The notes under the pieces are model-generated. The model was given only the letters and a program-made list of their open reading frames with translations, searched no databases and was not told the origin of the DNA. The position numbers and the translations under genes are program-made. Of a DNA stretch of 64,000 nucleotides, positions 1-7,348 are shown piece after piece. The stretch comes from Corynebacterium maris DSM 45190 (GTDB taxonomy: Bacteria; Actinomycetota; Actinomycetes; Mycobacteriales; Mycobacteriaceae): the NCBI RefSeq assembly GCF_000442645.1, contig NC_021915.1, forward strand, positions 1,612,001 to 1,676,000, written 5' to 3'. Positions within the stretch are counted from its first letter, which is position 1. The number at the start of each line of letters is the position of its first letter.

Positions 1-1544
1 GTGCGGCCGATGGCGTCCTTGGCCTGGACGGAGATCTTCGGCCCGTAGAAGGCGGCGCCCTCCGGGTCCGGCACCAGGTCGAGGCCGGAGTTGGTGGCCA
101 CGCGCTCCAGGATCTCGGTGGAGGTCTCCCAAATTTCTTCCGAACCGACGGACTTCTTCGGGTCGCGGGTCGACAACTCCAGGTAAAAGTCGTCCAGGCC
201 GTAGTCCTTGAGCAGCGAGATGATGAACTCCAGCACCGTGGTCAGCTCTTCCTCCAGCTGATCCTCGGTGCAGTAGATGTGGGCGTCGTCCTGGGTGAAG
301 CCGCGGGCCCGGGTCAGGCCGTGCACGACGCCGGATTTTTCGTAGCGGTACACGGTGCCGAACTCGAACAAGCGCAGCGGCAGCTCACGGTAGGAGCGCC
401 CGCGGGAATCGAAGATCAGGTTGTGCATCGGGCAGTTCATGGGCTTGAGGTAGTAGTCTTGGCCCGGCTTGGTCTCGTTGCCGTCGTCGTCGTATTCGGC
501 GTCGAGCTGCAGTGGCGGGAACATGCCCTCCTTGTAGAAGCCGAGGTGCCCGGACTTCTCAAAAAGGTCCGCCTTCGTGGCGTGCGGGGTGTTGACGAAG
601 GAGTAGCCGGCCTCGAGGTGGCGGCGGCGGGAGTGCTCCTCCATCTCCAGGCGCACGATCGCGCCGTTGGGGTGGAACACCGGCAGGCCGGAGCCGATCT
701 CGTCGGGGAAGGAGAACAGGTCCAGCTCGGTGCCCAGGCGGCGGTGATCGCGCTTTTCCGCCTCCGCGAGCATCGTCTGGTACTCCTCCAGTTTCTCCTT
801 GTCTTCCCAGGCGGTGCCGTAGATGCGCTGCAGGCCGGCGTTGTCCTGGTCGCCGCGCCAGTAGGCCGCGGAGGAACGGGTCAGGGTGAACGCCGGGATG
901 TAGCGGGTCGTCGGGATGTGCGGGCCGCGGCACAGGTCAGACCACTCGATCTCGTTGGTGCGCGGGTTGATGTTGTCGTAGGCGGTCAGGTCACCGGCGC
1001 CGACTTCGGTGGCCTCGTCCGAATCAGGGTCGACGTTGCCCTTGTCCCGGACCAGCTCGAGCTTGAACGGCTCATCGGCGAGTTCCTCGGCGGCGGCTTC
1101 GGTGGAGGCGTAGACGCGGCGCTCGAAACGCTGACCGGACTTGATGATCTTCTTCATCCGCTTCTCGATGGCCTTGAGATCCTCCGGAGTGAAGGGCTCG
1201 GCGACCTGGAAGTCGTAGTAGAAGCCGTTGTCGATGGCCGGGCCGATGCCCAGCTTGGTGCCGGGAAACTCCAGCTGCACGGCCTGGGCCAGAACATGGG
1301 CGCAGGAGTGCCGGATGACGGAACGGCCGTCTTCGGTATACGCCGGGACCGGGGTGAATTCGGCCTCGGCGTCCGGGACGTGGGAAAGATCCTTCAGCTC
1401 CCCCTCGGCGTCCTTGACGCAGACGATGGCCTCGGGTCCCTTGTTCGGCAGCTCCAGCTCACGCATCGCCGCGCCGACGGCAGTGCCGGCGGGGACGGTG
1501 AACGGTGCGGGTACCTCAGCCTGGCGGGGATCGACGTTAGTCAT
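1..1544 (-). CDS. thrS: threonyl-tRNA synthetase, 3' end outside window
   Basis: Charges tRNA-Thr with threonine in the cytosol. Only the first ~514 codons are present; the C-terminal catalytic and anticodon-binding parts run off the left edge. Translating the minus strand gives an N-terminal TGS-like domain (start MTNVDPRQAEVPAPF), the HSCAHVLA editing-domain motif (HxxxH) near residue 79, a second editing motif around CRGPHIP, and class II core motif 2 (FEFGTVYRYE followed by GLTRARGFTQDD). The start is the ATG at 1542-1544. It lies about 180 bp downstream of the Dyp peroxidase gene on the same strand, so it may have its own promoter. No T-box element was recognised upstream. Identity is secure. 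Confidence 0.97.
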   Translation of the reverse strand, partial: MTNVDPRQAEVPAPFTVPAGTAVGAAMRELELPNKGPEAIVCVKDAEGELKDLSHVPDAEAEFTPVPAYTEDGRSVIRHSCAHVLAQAVQLEFPGTKLGIGPAIDNGFYYDFQVAEPFTPEDLKAIEKRMKKIIKSGQRFERRVYASTEAAAEELADEPFKLELVRDKGNVDPDSDEATEVGAGDLTAYDNINPRTNEIEWSDLCRGPHIPTTRYIPAFTLTRSSAAYWRGDQDNAGLQRIYGTAWEDKEKLEEYQTMLAEAEKRDHRRLGTELDLFSFPDEIGSGLPVFHPNGAIVRLEMEEHSRRRHLEAGYSFVNTPHATKADLFEKSGHLGFYKEGMFPPLQLDAEYDDDGNETKPGQDYYLKPMNCPMHNLIFDSRGRSYRELPLRLFEFGTVYRYEKSGVVHGLTRARGFTQDDAHIYCTEDQLEEELTTVLEFIISLLKDYGLDDFYLELSTRDPKKSVGSEEIWETSTEILERVATNSGLDLVPDPEGAAFYGPKISVQAKDAIGR

Positions 1545-1723
1545 ATTCGATTGCGCTCCTTCTCGCGCTCATGTGGGCCACGGCATACCTGGCCGTCACC
1601 CACTTCATAAGAAAGTTCTCATCCACGTCCGTTCGGGCGGGACGGGTCCCGCCCTTCGGCGCTTCGGGGATATCTTAGCGCGATCACCCCGTCAGCGGGG
1701 CGGTCAGGACCCGCCGACGAGCG

Positions 1724-2956
1724 TCACGTTCTTTCGAGCAGACTTTGTCCCCAATAATCCTCCCCGGTGGCCGCACCCGTCCCGGGCGGCAACAAGTACA
1801 CCGCGGAGCCGATGTGGGTGATCCACTCGTTGAGGCGGTCCTGCTCGTCCAGCCGGGCCTGCACCGGGGTGAATTGCCGGTCGGGGTTCTTCTGGAAACA
1901 GATGAACACCTGCCCCGAATTAGAGATCCCGTCGACCGGCGGCAGGTCGTAGTTGTACGAACGCCGCAGCATCGTCTGCTCCGGGTGGTCCGCCGGCGGC
2001 CGGGCGCGTGCCATATGGCTGGCGGCGTCGATGACGGGCAGCCCGTATTCGTCGGTCGCGGAGTAGTCCGGCTCCGTGAATTCATCGCCGCCGGACAACG
2101 GGCCGCCCTCATCGAGGGTGCGGCCGATGGATTCTTCCCGGGAGGTGCGGTCGAGCATCTCCCAGGTGTCCATGTTCATCCGGACGCGGCGCACCACCAT
2201 GGCGGTGCCGCCCTGCGACCAGGCGGGCGCTTCTGCACCGTGCCAGACGTGCTCCAGCTGTTCTTCGTCCGTGGTGAGGTTGGCGGTGCCGTCCTTCTGG
2301 CCGAAGAGGTTGCGTGGGGTTTGCCCTTCTTCCCTGGTCCCGGCGGCGTGGAGGAAGCCCTGCTGCATCCACACCGGCGCGGCGTACCTGGGGCTGGTGC
2401 GCACCATGTGCCGGGTGGTGTGGGAAACGGTGAGCGGGTCATCCGAGCAGATCTGCAGGACGACGTCGCTTTGCCCCCAGGCGTCTTCGAGCTGATCGCG
2501 CTGAAACTCGGGGATCGGCGCCAGCCAGTCGGGGCGTTGCGCCTCGAGGTCGGCGATCTCGAACACGCGGGGACCGAATCCGCAGGTGACGGTCAGGTTC
2601 GCCGGCGCCTGCACCAATTCCGGCTCGAGACTGCCGGGCGGGGCCTCCCCCACGGCAAGGGCACGGGCGTCGTGGCTCCAAGAGCGCATGAGACGGATCA
2701 CCCCGTCCCGGTCGACGTCGTCGTGGAGGTTGAAGCCCACGAGGTTGAGATGCGCCTGGGCGGGCGTGGCGACGCCCGCCTGGTGCGGCCCGTCGAAATC
2801 GACGGTGGCCGTCCGCAGGCCCGTGGCCTCCGTCGGCGGCGCAGCCGGGTTATCACCGTCCGGTTCAGAGGCGCACGCCGCCAGGGTGGACGCCGCGGCC
2901 GCGGTGGTGACTCCCGCGAAGAAATTACGCCGCGAGAAACGGACCTTCTTGCTCAT
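1724..2956 (-). CDS. Dyp-type heme peroxidase (EfeB-like), Tat-exported
   Basis: Dye-decolourising peroxidases use heme and H2O2 to oxidise substrates; EfeB-type members are exported folded by the Tat system. The N-terminus has a Tat signal (RFSRRNFFAG, then a hydrophobic Ala/Thr stretch and the lipobox-like LAACAS). The family GxxDG motif appears as FGQKDGT. A candidate proximal heme His lies in SHMARARPP and a conserved Arg in RRSYNY. About 410 residues is normal for the family. The longer frame begins at GTG 2968, but AAAGGAG sits directly against that GTG and 11 bases before the ATG at 2956, so the ATG was chosen. It is the last gene of an apparent copC - PCu(A)C - Dyp operon, suggesting a role linked to copper or oxidative stress in the envelope (inference). 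Confidence 0.9.
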   Translation of the reverse strand: MSKKVRFSRRNFFAGVTTAAAASTLAACASEPDGDNPAAPPTEATGLRTATVDFDGPHQAGVATPAQAHLNLVGFNLHDDVDRDGVIRLMRSWSHDARALAVGEAPPGSLEPELVQAPANLTVTCGFGPRVFEIADLEAQRPDWLAPIPEFQRDQLEDAWGQSDVVLQICSDDPLTVSHTTRHMVRTSPRYAAPVWMQQGFLHAAGTREEGQTPRNLFGQKDGTANLTTDEEQLEHVWHGAEAPAWSQGGTAMVVRRVRMNMDTWEMLDRTSREESIGRTLDEGGPLSGGDEFTEPDYSATDEYGLPVIDAASHMARARPPADHPEQTMLRRSYNYDLPPVDGISNSGQVFICFQKNPDRQFTPVQARLDEQDRLNEWITHIGSAVYLLPPGTGAATGEDYWGQSLLERT

Positions 2957-3024
2957 GGTGATGGACACTCCTTTCTACCGGCCGTCAGCGCGGAGCTGAC
3001 GGCGTACCCGCTTATCGACGCCCG

Positions 3025-3621
3025 TCAGTCGTTCTCCTCGGCGCCGTCCTCCGCGGAGCCCATGCCGCCGCTGTGGCCTTGGAGAGTGCCGTCTTCCCCG
3101 TAGTCTTCGTCACCGGCGTTCATCGTGCGGACGGGGACTTCACCGAGTTCGATGACGTCGCCGTCGGCGAGCTCGATCGTGACGGGCACGACGTCTCCGG
3201 CGAGGATCTCCCCGACGTGGCCCATGATCATGAAGTGGTCGCCGCCGGGCTCAAGGACATGGTCCTGCCCCGCGGGGATGGTCAACGGTTCTTCCTTTTC
3301 CTGCATGACGCCGTCCACGACCTCGTGGATCTCGTAGCTGCCGGCTTCCAGCCCGGTGTCGATCCCGACGATTTGGACGTCCTCGTCCAAGGCGTTCGTC
3401 AGGGTGCCGAAAATGGCGGTCATCTCGACGTCGGTGCCCTTCGCGCGGACTACTCCGTTGGTCAGAGTCACGGCCTCCCCGTCTGCCGCCGAGGTGGTTT
3501 CTGCCGTTGCAGACGCCGCCTCATCGCCTGTCTCAGTCCCTTGATCTGCGCAGGCGGTGAGCAGAAGCGCGCCGGATGCGACGCCTGCCACGGCACTCTT
3601 TTTGATGTTTCTGATGTTCAC
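3025..3621 (-). CDS. PCu(A)C copper chaperone lipoprotein
   Basis: Periplasm-side copper(I) chaperones of the PCu(A)C family (DUF461) bind Cu with a His/Met set and deliver it to cuproenzymes. The 198-residue product has a lipoprotein signal (LLLTACAD, lipidated Cys about residue 25). It carries the family copper ligands: YEIHEV then a downstream Met, and PGGDHFMIMG about 24 residues later, matching the H-M...H-x-M pattern. The C-terminus is acidic and low in complexity, with a GHSGGM segment that could add metal ligands. It starts 12 bp after the upstream copC gene and is followed 68 bp later by the Dyp peroxidase, so the three are probably cotranscribed. Function rests on the motif and the operon context. 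Confidence 0.9.
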   Translation of the reverse strand: MNIRNIKKSAVAGVASGALLLTACADQGTETGDEAASATAETTSAADGEAVTLTNGVVRAKGTDVEMTAIFGTLTNALDEDVQIVGIDTGLEAGSYEIHEVVDGVMQEKEEPLTIPAGQDHVLEPGGDHFMIMGHVGEILAGDVVPVTIELADGDVIELGEVPVRTMNAGDEDYGEDGTLQGHSGGMGSAEDGAEEND

Positions 3622-3633
3622 GTCAAACTCCTT

Positions 3634-4206
3634 TTAACGGTTACGTCGCTGCCTGGCGACAGCCATGGCGACGACGGAAAGAAGGACAAGTACTCCGACT
3701 GCCGCGAGAACAATTTGCAGGGTGGTGCTCAGCCCTTCGCCCTCGTCTTCCGTGGTCTCCGACGCTTCGGCCTCGTCATTGCCTTCGGCGGGGGCGCTGG
3801 CCGCCTCGCCGTCGTCGGCGACGGAGAACGTCGTCATCCCTCGGGTGGAGTGCCCGTCAGAGGAGGTGATCTGGAAGCCGAGGTTGTAGTCGCCGCTCCC
3901 GGCGTCCAGGTCCTGCGGTAGTTCAAGCGAGACGTCTCGCCCGGACACTGTGGGTTCACCGGAGTAGACGGTCTCCCCCGACTCCGCTTCAGTGATGGCG
4001 AAGGTGTTGAATCCGTCCCTCGGCTCCCCGGAAAACTCCAGGGTCACCGAGCCCGGAAACTCCTGCAGCACTTCTCCGTCCGCAGGGTCCCCGCCCACCA
4101 CCACATCATGGGCGCCGACGAGCGGAGCGCCGGCCACTGCGGCGGTGGCGGCAAAAGCGGTCGCAACGAAGGCGACGCGGGAACGGACGCGGGGAAACAT
4201 GTGCAC
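3634..4206 (-). CDS. copC: CopC-domain copper-binding membrane-anchored protein
   Basis: CopC domains bind copper outside the cytoplasmic membrane. After a signal sequence ending at about GAPLVGAHD, the mature protein begins with the His of AHDVVVGGDPADGE, the usual N-terminal copper ligand, and continues with the CopC beta-sandwich (SVTLEFSGEP; SSDGHSTRG with a second His). An acidic linker follows, then one C-terminal transmembrane helix (IVLAAVGVLVLLSVVAM) and an Arg-rich tail. I chose GTG at 4204-4206 because GGAG lies 8 bases upstream; ATG 4200 is the alternative, and a longer frame to 4260 is unlikely. First gene of the copC - PCu(A)C - Dyp set. There is no fused CopD/YcnJ permease domain. 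Confidence 0.87.
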   Translation of the reverse strand: MHMFPRVRSRVAFVATAFAATAAVAGAPLVGAHDVVVGGDPADGEVLQEFPGSVTLEFSGEPRDGFNTFAITEAESGETVYSGEPTVSGRDVSLELPQDLDAGSGDYNLGFQITSSDGHSTRGMTTFSVADDGEAASAPAEGNDEAEASETTEDEGEGLSTTLQIVLAAVGVLVLLSVVAMAVARQRRNR

Positions 4207-4382
4207 AGGCTTCACTCCAAGCAATTGTTGACAGTCAGGCCGCCTCTTGAGCGACCTCATGGGGCACCCATCAGAAGGTGGATGCCTTACCCAGTAGTCG
4301 GAATGACCGCGCTAATAGTTCCCCACTGCGACGATGATTCCGACGGGGCCGGTGCATCCAGGTTAAAGCCAAATCAATCAAA

Positions 4383-4424
4383 GGAAACAAAAAGTGGGAC
4401 GCCGACATCATGTCGTCGTCCCAC
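4383..4424 (-). terminator. Rho-independent terminator after the 92-aa gene
   Basis: Inverted repeat GTGGGACGcCGAC / GTCGtCGTCCCAC at 4394-4424 with a 5-base loop. Read on the minus strand, the hairpin is followed by TTTTTGTTTCC. It sits about 50 bp downstream of the stop of the gene at 4473-4751. Confidence 0.8.
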
Positions 4425-4472
4425 CCAAAGCGTTTTTCGAGGCAAGGCCGCGACCCTGCCCCTAGCGCATAA

Positions 4473-4751
4473 CTATGCGGCGCGCGCCTCGTCTTCGAGT
4501 CGGCTGACCTCCGCCTCGATCTCCGCGTTCTTCTTCCGCTCACGGAAGAGCTTCTTCGCTTCGCGGCGAATCTCCGCGAGCTCGCGGTCGCGCGCCGCCT
4601 TCGTCTGATCCTTTTCAGTGATATCCGTCAGGTCGGCGAATCCTTCGCACTCGTAGATCGCGTGCATGCGCAGCTGCCACAGAACCCGGTCAACCACGAC
4701 CGCATCCTCCTGGGCGATCCACTTCTTCATCTTCTCGACATCAAATGCCAT
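4473..4751 (-). CDS. small conserved-looking protein, unknown function
   Basis: I do not recognise a named family. The 92-residue product starts MAFDVEKMKKWIAQED and is strongly charged. Its C-terminal half (RDRELAEIRREAKKLFRERKKNAEIEAE and on) reads as a continuous amphipathic helix, probably a coiled coil. It has no signal peptide or membrane segment. The ATG at 4749-4751 has GAGGAAGG about 7 bases upstream; the longer frame from 4778 lacks such a site. It is monocistronic: a strong terminator follows and about 0.84 kb without secure genes lies upstream. The good ribosome site, the terminator and normal codon use support a real gene. Confidence 0.7.
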   Translation of the reverse strand: MAFDVEKMKKWIAQEDAVVVDRVLWQLRMHAIYECEGFADLTDITEKDQTKAARDRELAEIRREAKKLFRERKKNAEIEAEVSRLEDEARAA

Positions 4752-5151
4752 GAAATCCCTTCCTCCCCGTCTCCCCAAAATGGCTTAGACCTCTACCGTA
4801 TCAAACTTTCGAAAGATATGCAAGGGGTAAAGTCAAATCAAATATACGAATAGTCGCCCTCACCCGGGGGCAAAAATGGCAAAATTCACACAGCCAGCAC
4901 CAAGGAAGGTTCGCCCCCAGCCATCGGTAAGGGGGAAGCGTGAAAAATTTATATGCCGCGGGTTATGGACCTAGGCGGGGTCGAGCCATGAAACCTCCTC
5001 GGCAACCCCTTTCCCCACCCAAAGCAAAGGAGGGGATCGCGTCCCCCCCCCCTTCATCGCCGCAATCCCCGCGGTGGAACAGGCGTCAGTACAGTTACGG
5101 GCCGCCCGGATGTGACAAGTTCAGGGCGCCAGAAGGCAGGACTGCCCCGCC

Positions 5152-5328
5152 ATGCGTGAAGCGCCTAGACGGCCGACCCCGCCCCGACCACGTCTTCTGC
5201 TAGGCCCACTCGGCTGGATATTGCTGGTGGTGGCCAACCGACCACGCTGCCCAATCCGCGGATGCCCCCTCGTCGACCACAAGGTCACGACCATCTGCGC
5301 TACCACCATGCGGATGTTCATTGCTTAG
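5152..5328 (+). CDS. possible small membrane protein with Cys pair (58 aa)
   Basis: A 58-codon frame that does not resemble random translation. It has a basic Pro/Arg N-terminus, a hydrophobic segment (LLLGPLGWILLVVA, residues ~15-28), then a Cys pair in RCPIRGCPLVDHK (CPxxxC, possibly zinc-ribbon-like), and it ends CATTMRMFIA. An AGGA lies about 10 bases before the ATG. It matches no family I know and has no operon partner. It could instead be the decayed end of a larger gene. Low confidence. Confidence 0.3.
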   Translation: MREAPRRPTPPRPRLLLGPLGWILLVVANRPRCPIRGCPLVDHKVTTICATTMRMFIA

Positions 5329-5552
5329 GCCATCGGCACACAATCGCCGGCACGGAGCTCGCTCAAGAACACGGCCGCCACCGGCCCCTCAGCCATCGAT
5401 TCCGGCTACCAGCACTCGATGGGCATCCAGAAGGGATGGGCAGGAAGCTAAACCCACCAGGTGAAGCCCCGGGGCGACACGCCCGGGTCAGGCACACTTT
5501 TTGTCCCTTACCCCCCCCCCTTTTGCCCCTTAACCCCAGCCTGAAGCGGAAA

Positions 5553-5584
5553 GCAAAAACCGCACCACCTGTCGGCGGTGCGGT
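5553..5584 (-). terminator. terminator after tRNA-Val(CAC)
   Basis: ACCGCACC / GGTGCGGT inverted repeat at 5559-5584. On the minus strand it is followed by TTTTTGCTTT. It lies 9 bp beyond the 3' end of the minus-strand tRNA gene. Confidence 0.8.
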
Positions 5585-5592
5585 ATATGTAG

Positions 5593-5664
5593 TGGTCCTA
5601 GCTGGGTTCGAACCAGCGACCTTTCCGGTGTGAACGGAACGCTCTTCCACTGAGCCATAGGACC
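5593..5664 (-). tRNA. tRNA-Val (CAC)
   Basis: Minus-strand cloverleaf. The acceptor GGTCCTA/TAGGACC pairs over 7 bp. The anticodon stem TTCCG/CGGAA encloses the loop TTCACAC (anticodon CAC). The T arm is GCTGG-TTCGAAC-CCAGC and the discriminator is A. CCA is not encoded. Confidence 0.95.
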
Positions 5665-5835
5665 GTGCTTGTGCTTAAAACAATCTACCTGACAGTGCTC
5701 AAAAATCCCTAATCGGCAGGCCAAGGGGATTCCCGTCGCCACCCAACGGCCCGACCCCTCTGGCAGCGACGCTGAATTACATCCACGTAACTCTCCCGCG
5801 TGCCACGGCCGCACTTCTAGCCCTGACCTGGCGAT

Positions 5836-5865
5836 TTGTATTAAAACGCCCAATGCGGATAAAGT
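5836..5865 (+). promoter_or_regulatory. possible promoter of the tRNA cluster
   Basis: TTGTAT at 5836-5841 followed after 16-18 bases by GATAAA/TAAAGT (5858-5865), about 50 bp before the first tRNA-Gly. It is the best -35/-10 pair in the 251-bp gap between the divergent tRNA-Val and the plus-strand tRNA cluster. Prediction only. Confidence 0.4.
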
Positions 5866-5915
5866 CATTTCTCGCACCGCACAAACGGGCACAACGCCCC
5901 AGAGTGACAGTGCAT

Positions 5916-5988
5916 GCGGATGTAGCGCAGCTGGTAGCGCATCACCTTGCCAAGGTGAGGGTCGCGAGTTCGAGTCTCGTCATCCGCT
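5916..5988 (+). tRNA. tRNA-Gly (GCC), copy 1
   Basis: Acceptor GCGGATG/CATCCGC. The anticodon stem TCACC/GGTGA encloses TTGCCAA (anticodon GCC), and the T arm contains GTTCGAG. CCA is encoded at 5989-5991. The tRNA body is identical to the copies at 6105 and 6401. Confidence 0.96.
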
Positions 5989-6013
5989 CCAAATTCCCTG
6001 GTGGAATTTATCC

Positions 6014-6085
6014 GCGCGATTAGCTCAGCGGTAGAGCACTTCCCCGACACGGAAGGGGTCACTGGTTCAATCCCAGTATCGCGCA
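6014..6085 (+). tRNA. tRNA-Val (GAC), copy 1
   Basis: Acceptor GCGCGAT/ATCGCGC, D arm GCTC-AGCGGTA-GAGC. The anticodon stem CTTCC/GGAAG encloses CCGACAC (anticodon GAC). Discriminator A; CCA not encoded. Confidence 0.96.
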
Positions 6086-6104
6086 CAGAGGGTCAAACCT
6101 CTAC

Positions 6105-6177
6105 GCGGATGTAGCGCAGCTGGTAGCGCATCACCTTGCCAAGGTGAGGGTCGCGAGTTCGAGTCTCGTCATCCGCT
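6105..6177 (+). tRNA. tRNA-Gly (GCC), copy 2
   Basis: Same 73-base body as copies 1 and 3 with anticodon GCC. It is followed by CTG, so CCA is not encoded here, unlike the other two copies. Confidence 0.95.
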
Positions 6178-6219
6178 CTGGTAACCTGTAGCTGAGGTTG
6201 CCTGAGGTGAAACCTCGAC

Positions 6220-6290
6220 GGTGGGATGGCCGAGTGGTTAGGCAACGGTCTGCAAAACCGTTTACACGGGTTCGATTCCCGTTCTCACCT
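6220..6290 (+). tRNA. tRNA-Cys (GCA)
   Basis: Acceptor GGTGGGA/TCTCACC (one G-T pair). The anticodon stem ACGGT/ACCGT encloses CTGCAAA (anticodon GCA). The T arm contains GTTCGATTC. Discriminator T, as usual for tRNA-Cys. It lies between the two copies of the Val-Gly unit. Confidence 0.95.
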
Positions 6291-6309
6291 CAAAGCATCA
6301 TTGCTTTAA

Positions 6310-6381
6310 GCGCGATTAGCTCAGCGGTAGAGCACTTCCCCGACACGGAAGGGGTCACTGGTTCAATCCCAGTATCGCGCA
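6310..6381 (+). tRNA. tRNA-Val (GAC), copy 2
   Basis: Identical to the tRNA-Val at 6014-6085; it is the first gene of the second 164-bp repeat unit. Confidence 0.95.
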
Positions 6382-6400
6382 CAGAGGGTCAAACCTCTAC

Positions 6401-6473
6401 GCGGATGTAGCGCAGCTGGTAGCGCATCACCTTGCCAAGGTGAGGGTCGCGAGTTCGAGTCTCGTCATCCGCT
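6401..6473 (+). tRNA. tRNA-Gly (GCC), copy 3
   Basis: Third identical tRNA-Gly body. CCA is encoded at 6474-6476. It is followed directly by the cluster terminator. Confidence 0.95.
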
Positions 6474-6481
6474 CCACATAA

Positions 6482-6507
6482 CCGCCAGGTAACCCCTGGC
6501 GGTTTTT
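6482..6507 (+). terminator. terminator of the tRNA cluster
   Basis: Perfect 8-bp stem CCGCCAGG / CCTGGCGG with a 5-base loop followed by TTTTT at 6503-6507. It closes the plus-strand tRNA transcript. Confidence 0.93.
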
Positions 6508-6528
6508 GCGTTGCGTACTCTCATGTTC

Positions 6529-7302
6529 ATGAGCCCCCTACCCGATTCTTTCCCCGACGCCCTCGACGTCGATTCCCTGCTCGGCCCCACCCAGCCGGCC
6601 CGTCACCCGGAGCTGCGGGCGATCGCAATCTCCACCATCAACGGCTCCGCGACCGTATCCGGAACGTCGGCGGCGATGGGCAACCCCACCGACGCCGCAC
6701 TGCTGCAACGAGTCCGGGGGTGGGCGGACGCCATTCTGGTCGGAGCGCAGACGGCGCGATCGGAAGACTACGGGCCCGCCTATCTCAGCGACGGACTCCG
6801 CGCGAACAGGCTCTTGGAGGGACTGCCGGCCCTCCCTCGGATGGCCGTGATCTCCCGATCCTTGAATTTCCCGCCCGCGCTGCGCGCCCTGCATGAATTC
6901 GACCCCGATTTCCCGCCGTTGGTGCTCACCCCACAACACTCCCTCGATGACGAAAGCCTCGCCGGCCGGCGCGCAGAACTCACCGCCGCCGGGGTGGAAC
7001 TGGTCGGCACCGGCAGCGGTTCCGCCACTGACATGGTCAATGCGCTGCACGCCCGGGGTCTGTCCCGCATCGCGTGTGAGGGCGGACCCGGCATCTACGC
7101 GATGATGTGGGAGGCCGAGCTCATCGACGTCTTGCACCTGACCCTGGAACCGAGGGTGGCGGCGCCCGTCGAAAAGCCGTTGTTCGCCGTCCGACCCGAC
7201 GGCGGTGGCTTCGCCCATCCCCTGCGCCTGGAAGACGCGCAGGCGACGGCCGACAGCCGACTTTTTCTCCGCTACCGGCGCCTGCACCAAGACGTTTCCT
7301 AG
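6529..7302 (+). CDS. RibD C-terminal/DHFR-like pyrimidine reductase
   Basis: Standalone member of the RibD_C (dihydrofolate-reductase-like) superfamily, which reduces a pyrimidine or pterin-type substrate with NAD(P)H. Visible family features are LRAIAISTINGSATVSG near the N-terminus, the dinucleotide-side segment WADAILVGAQTARSEDYGP, and the C-terminal CEGGPGIYAMMWEAELID block typical of RibD_C. There is no N-terminal deaminase domain, so it is not a bifunctional RibD. It is in the position of M. tuberculosis Rv2671, just before aftC and msrB. I chose ATG 6529 because TACTCT at 6516-6521 lies 7 bases upstream and no Shine-Dalgarno is present, suggesting a leaderless mRNA; ATG 6523 is the alternative. 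The true substrate is unknown. Confidence 0.85.
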   Translation: MSPLPDSFPDALDVDSLLGPTQPARHPELRAIAISTINGSATVSGTSAAMGNPTDAALLQRVRGWADAILVGAQTARSEDYGPAYLSDGLRANRLLEGLPALPRMAVISRSLNFPPALRALHEFDPDFPPLVLTPQHSLDDESLAGRRAELTAAGVELVGTGSGSATDMVNALHARGLSRIACEGGPGIYAMMWEAELIDVLHLTLEPRVAAPVEKPLFAVRPDGGGFAHPLRLEDAQATADSRLFLRYRRLHQDVS

Positions 7303-7348
7303 GGTGTGGCTGCTGGAACGCCGGCGGCGCCTCGACTAGCGTGAGGGC

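Larger units (their letters stand above)
4752..5592. other. 841-bp region without a secure gene
   Basis: Between the 92-aa gene and tRNA-Val there is no convincing long gene. The stretch contains poly-C runs (about 5041-5055 and 5508-5525) and a hairpin-rich segment at about 4960-5040, with GGTTATGG pairing to CCATgaAACC and a CCTCC / GGAGG arm. It also holds one 58-codon frame at 5152-5328, listed separately. Composition and homopolymers differ from the neighbouring genes. It could be decayed sequence or hold an unrecognised RNA; I cannot tell which. Confidence 0.6.
6014..6177 (+). repeat. 164-bp repeat unit A (tRNA-Val + tRNA-Gly)
   Basis: This segment, including the 19-bp spacer between the two tRNAs, is identical base for base to 6310-6473. 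The flanks differ: TTTATCC before this copy, CTTTAA before the other. Confidence 0.95.
6310..6473 (+). repeat. 164-bp repeat unit B (tRNA-Val + tRNA-Gly)
   Basis: Perfect direct copy of 6014-6177, separated from it by 132 bp that contain tRNA-Cys. Confidence 0.95.

Noticed and set aside
279..1610. A 443-codon plus-strand frame
   Set aside because: It lies entirely opposite thrS, whose translated minus strand shows clear synthetase motifs.
4955..5040. A riboswitch-like stretch with CTCGGCAACCCC, reminiscent of SAM-type CGGCAACC elements
   Set aside because: The surrounding helices of SAM-I/IV or c-di-AMP riboswitches cannot be drawn, and no plus-strand gene follows.
5262..6410. Short frames running through the tRNA genes
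   Set aside because: They are translations of tRNA sequence (for example GFEPATFPV from the tRNA-Val T arm).
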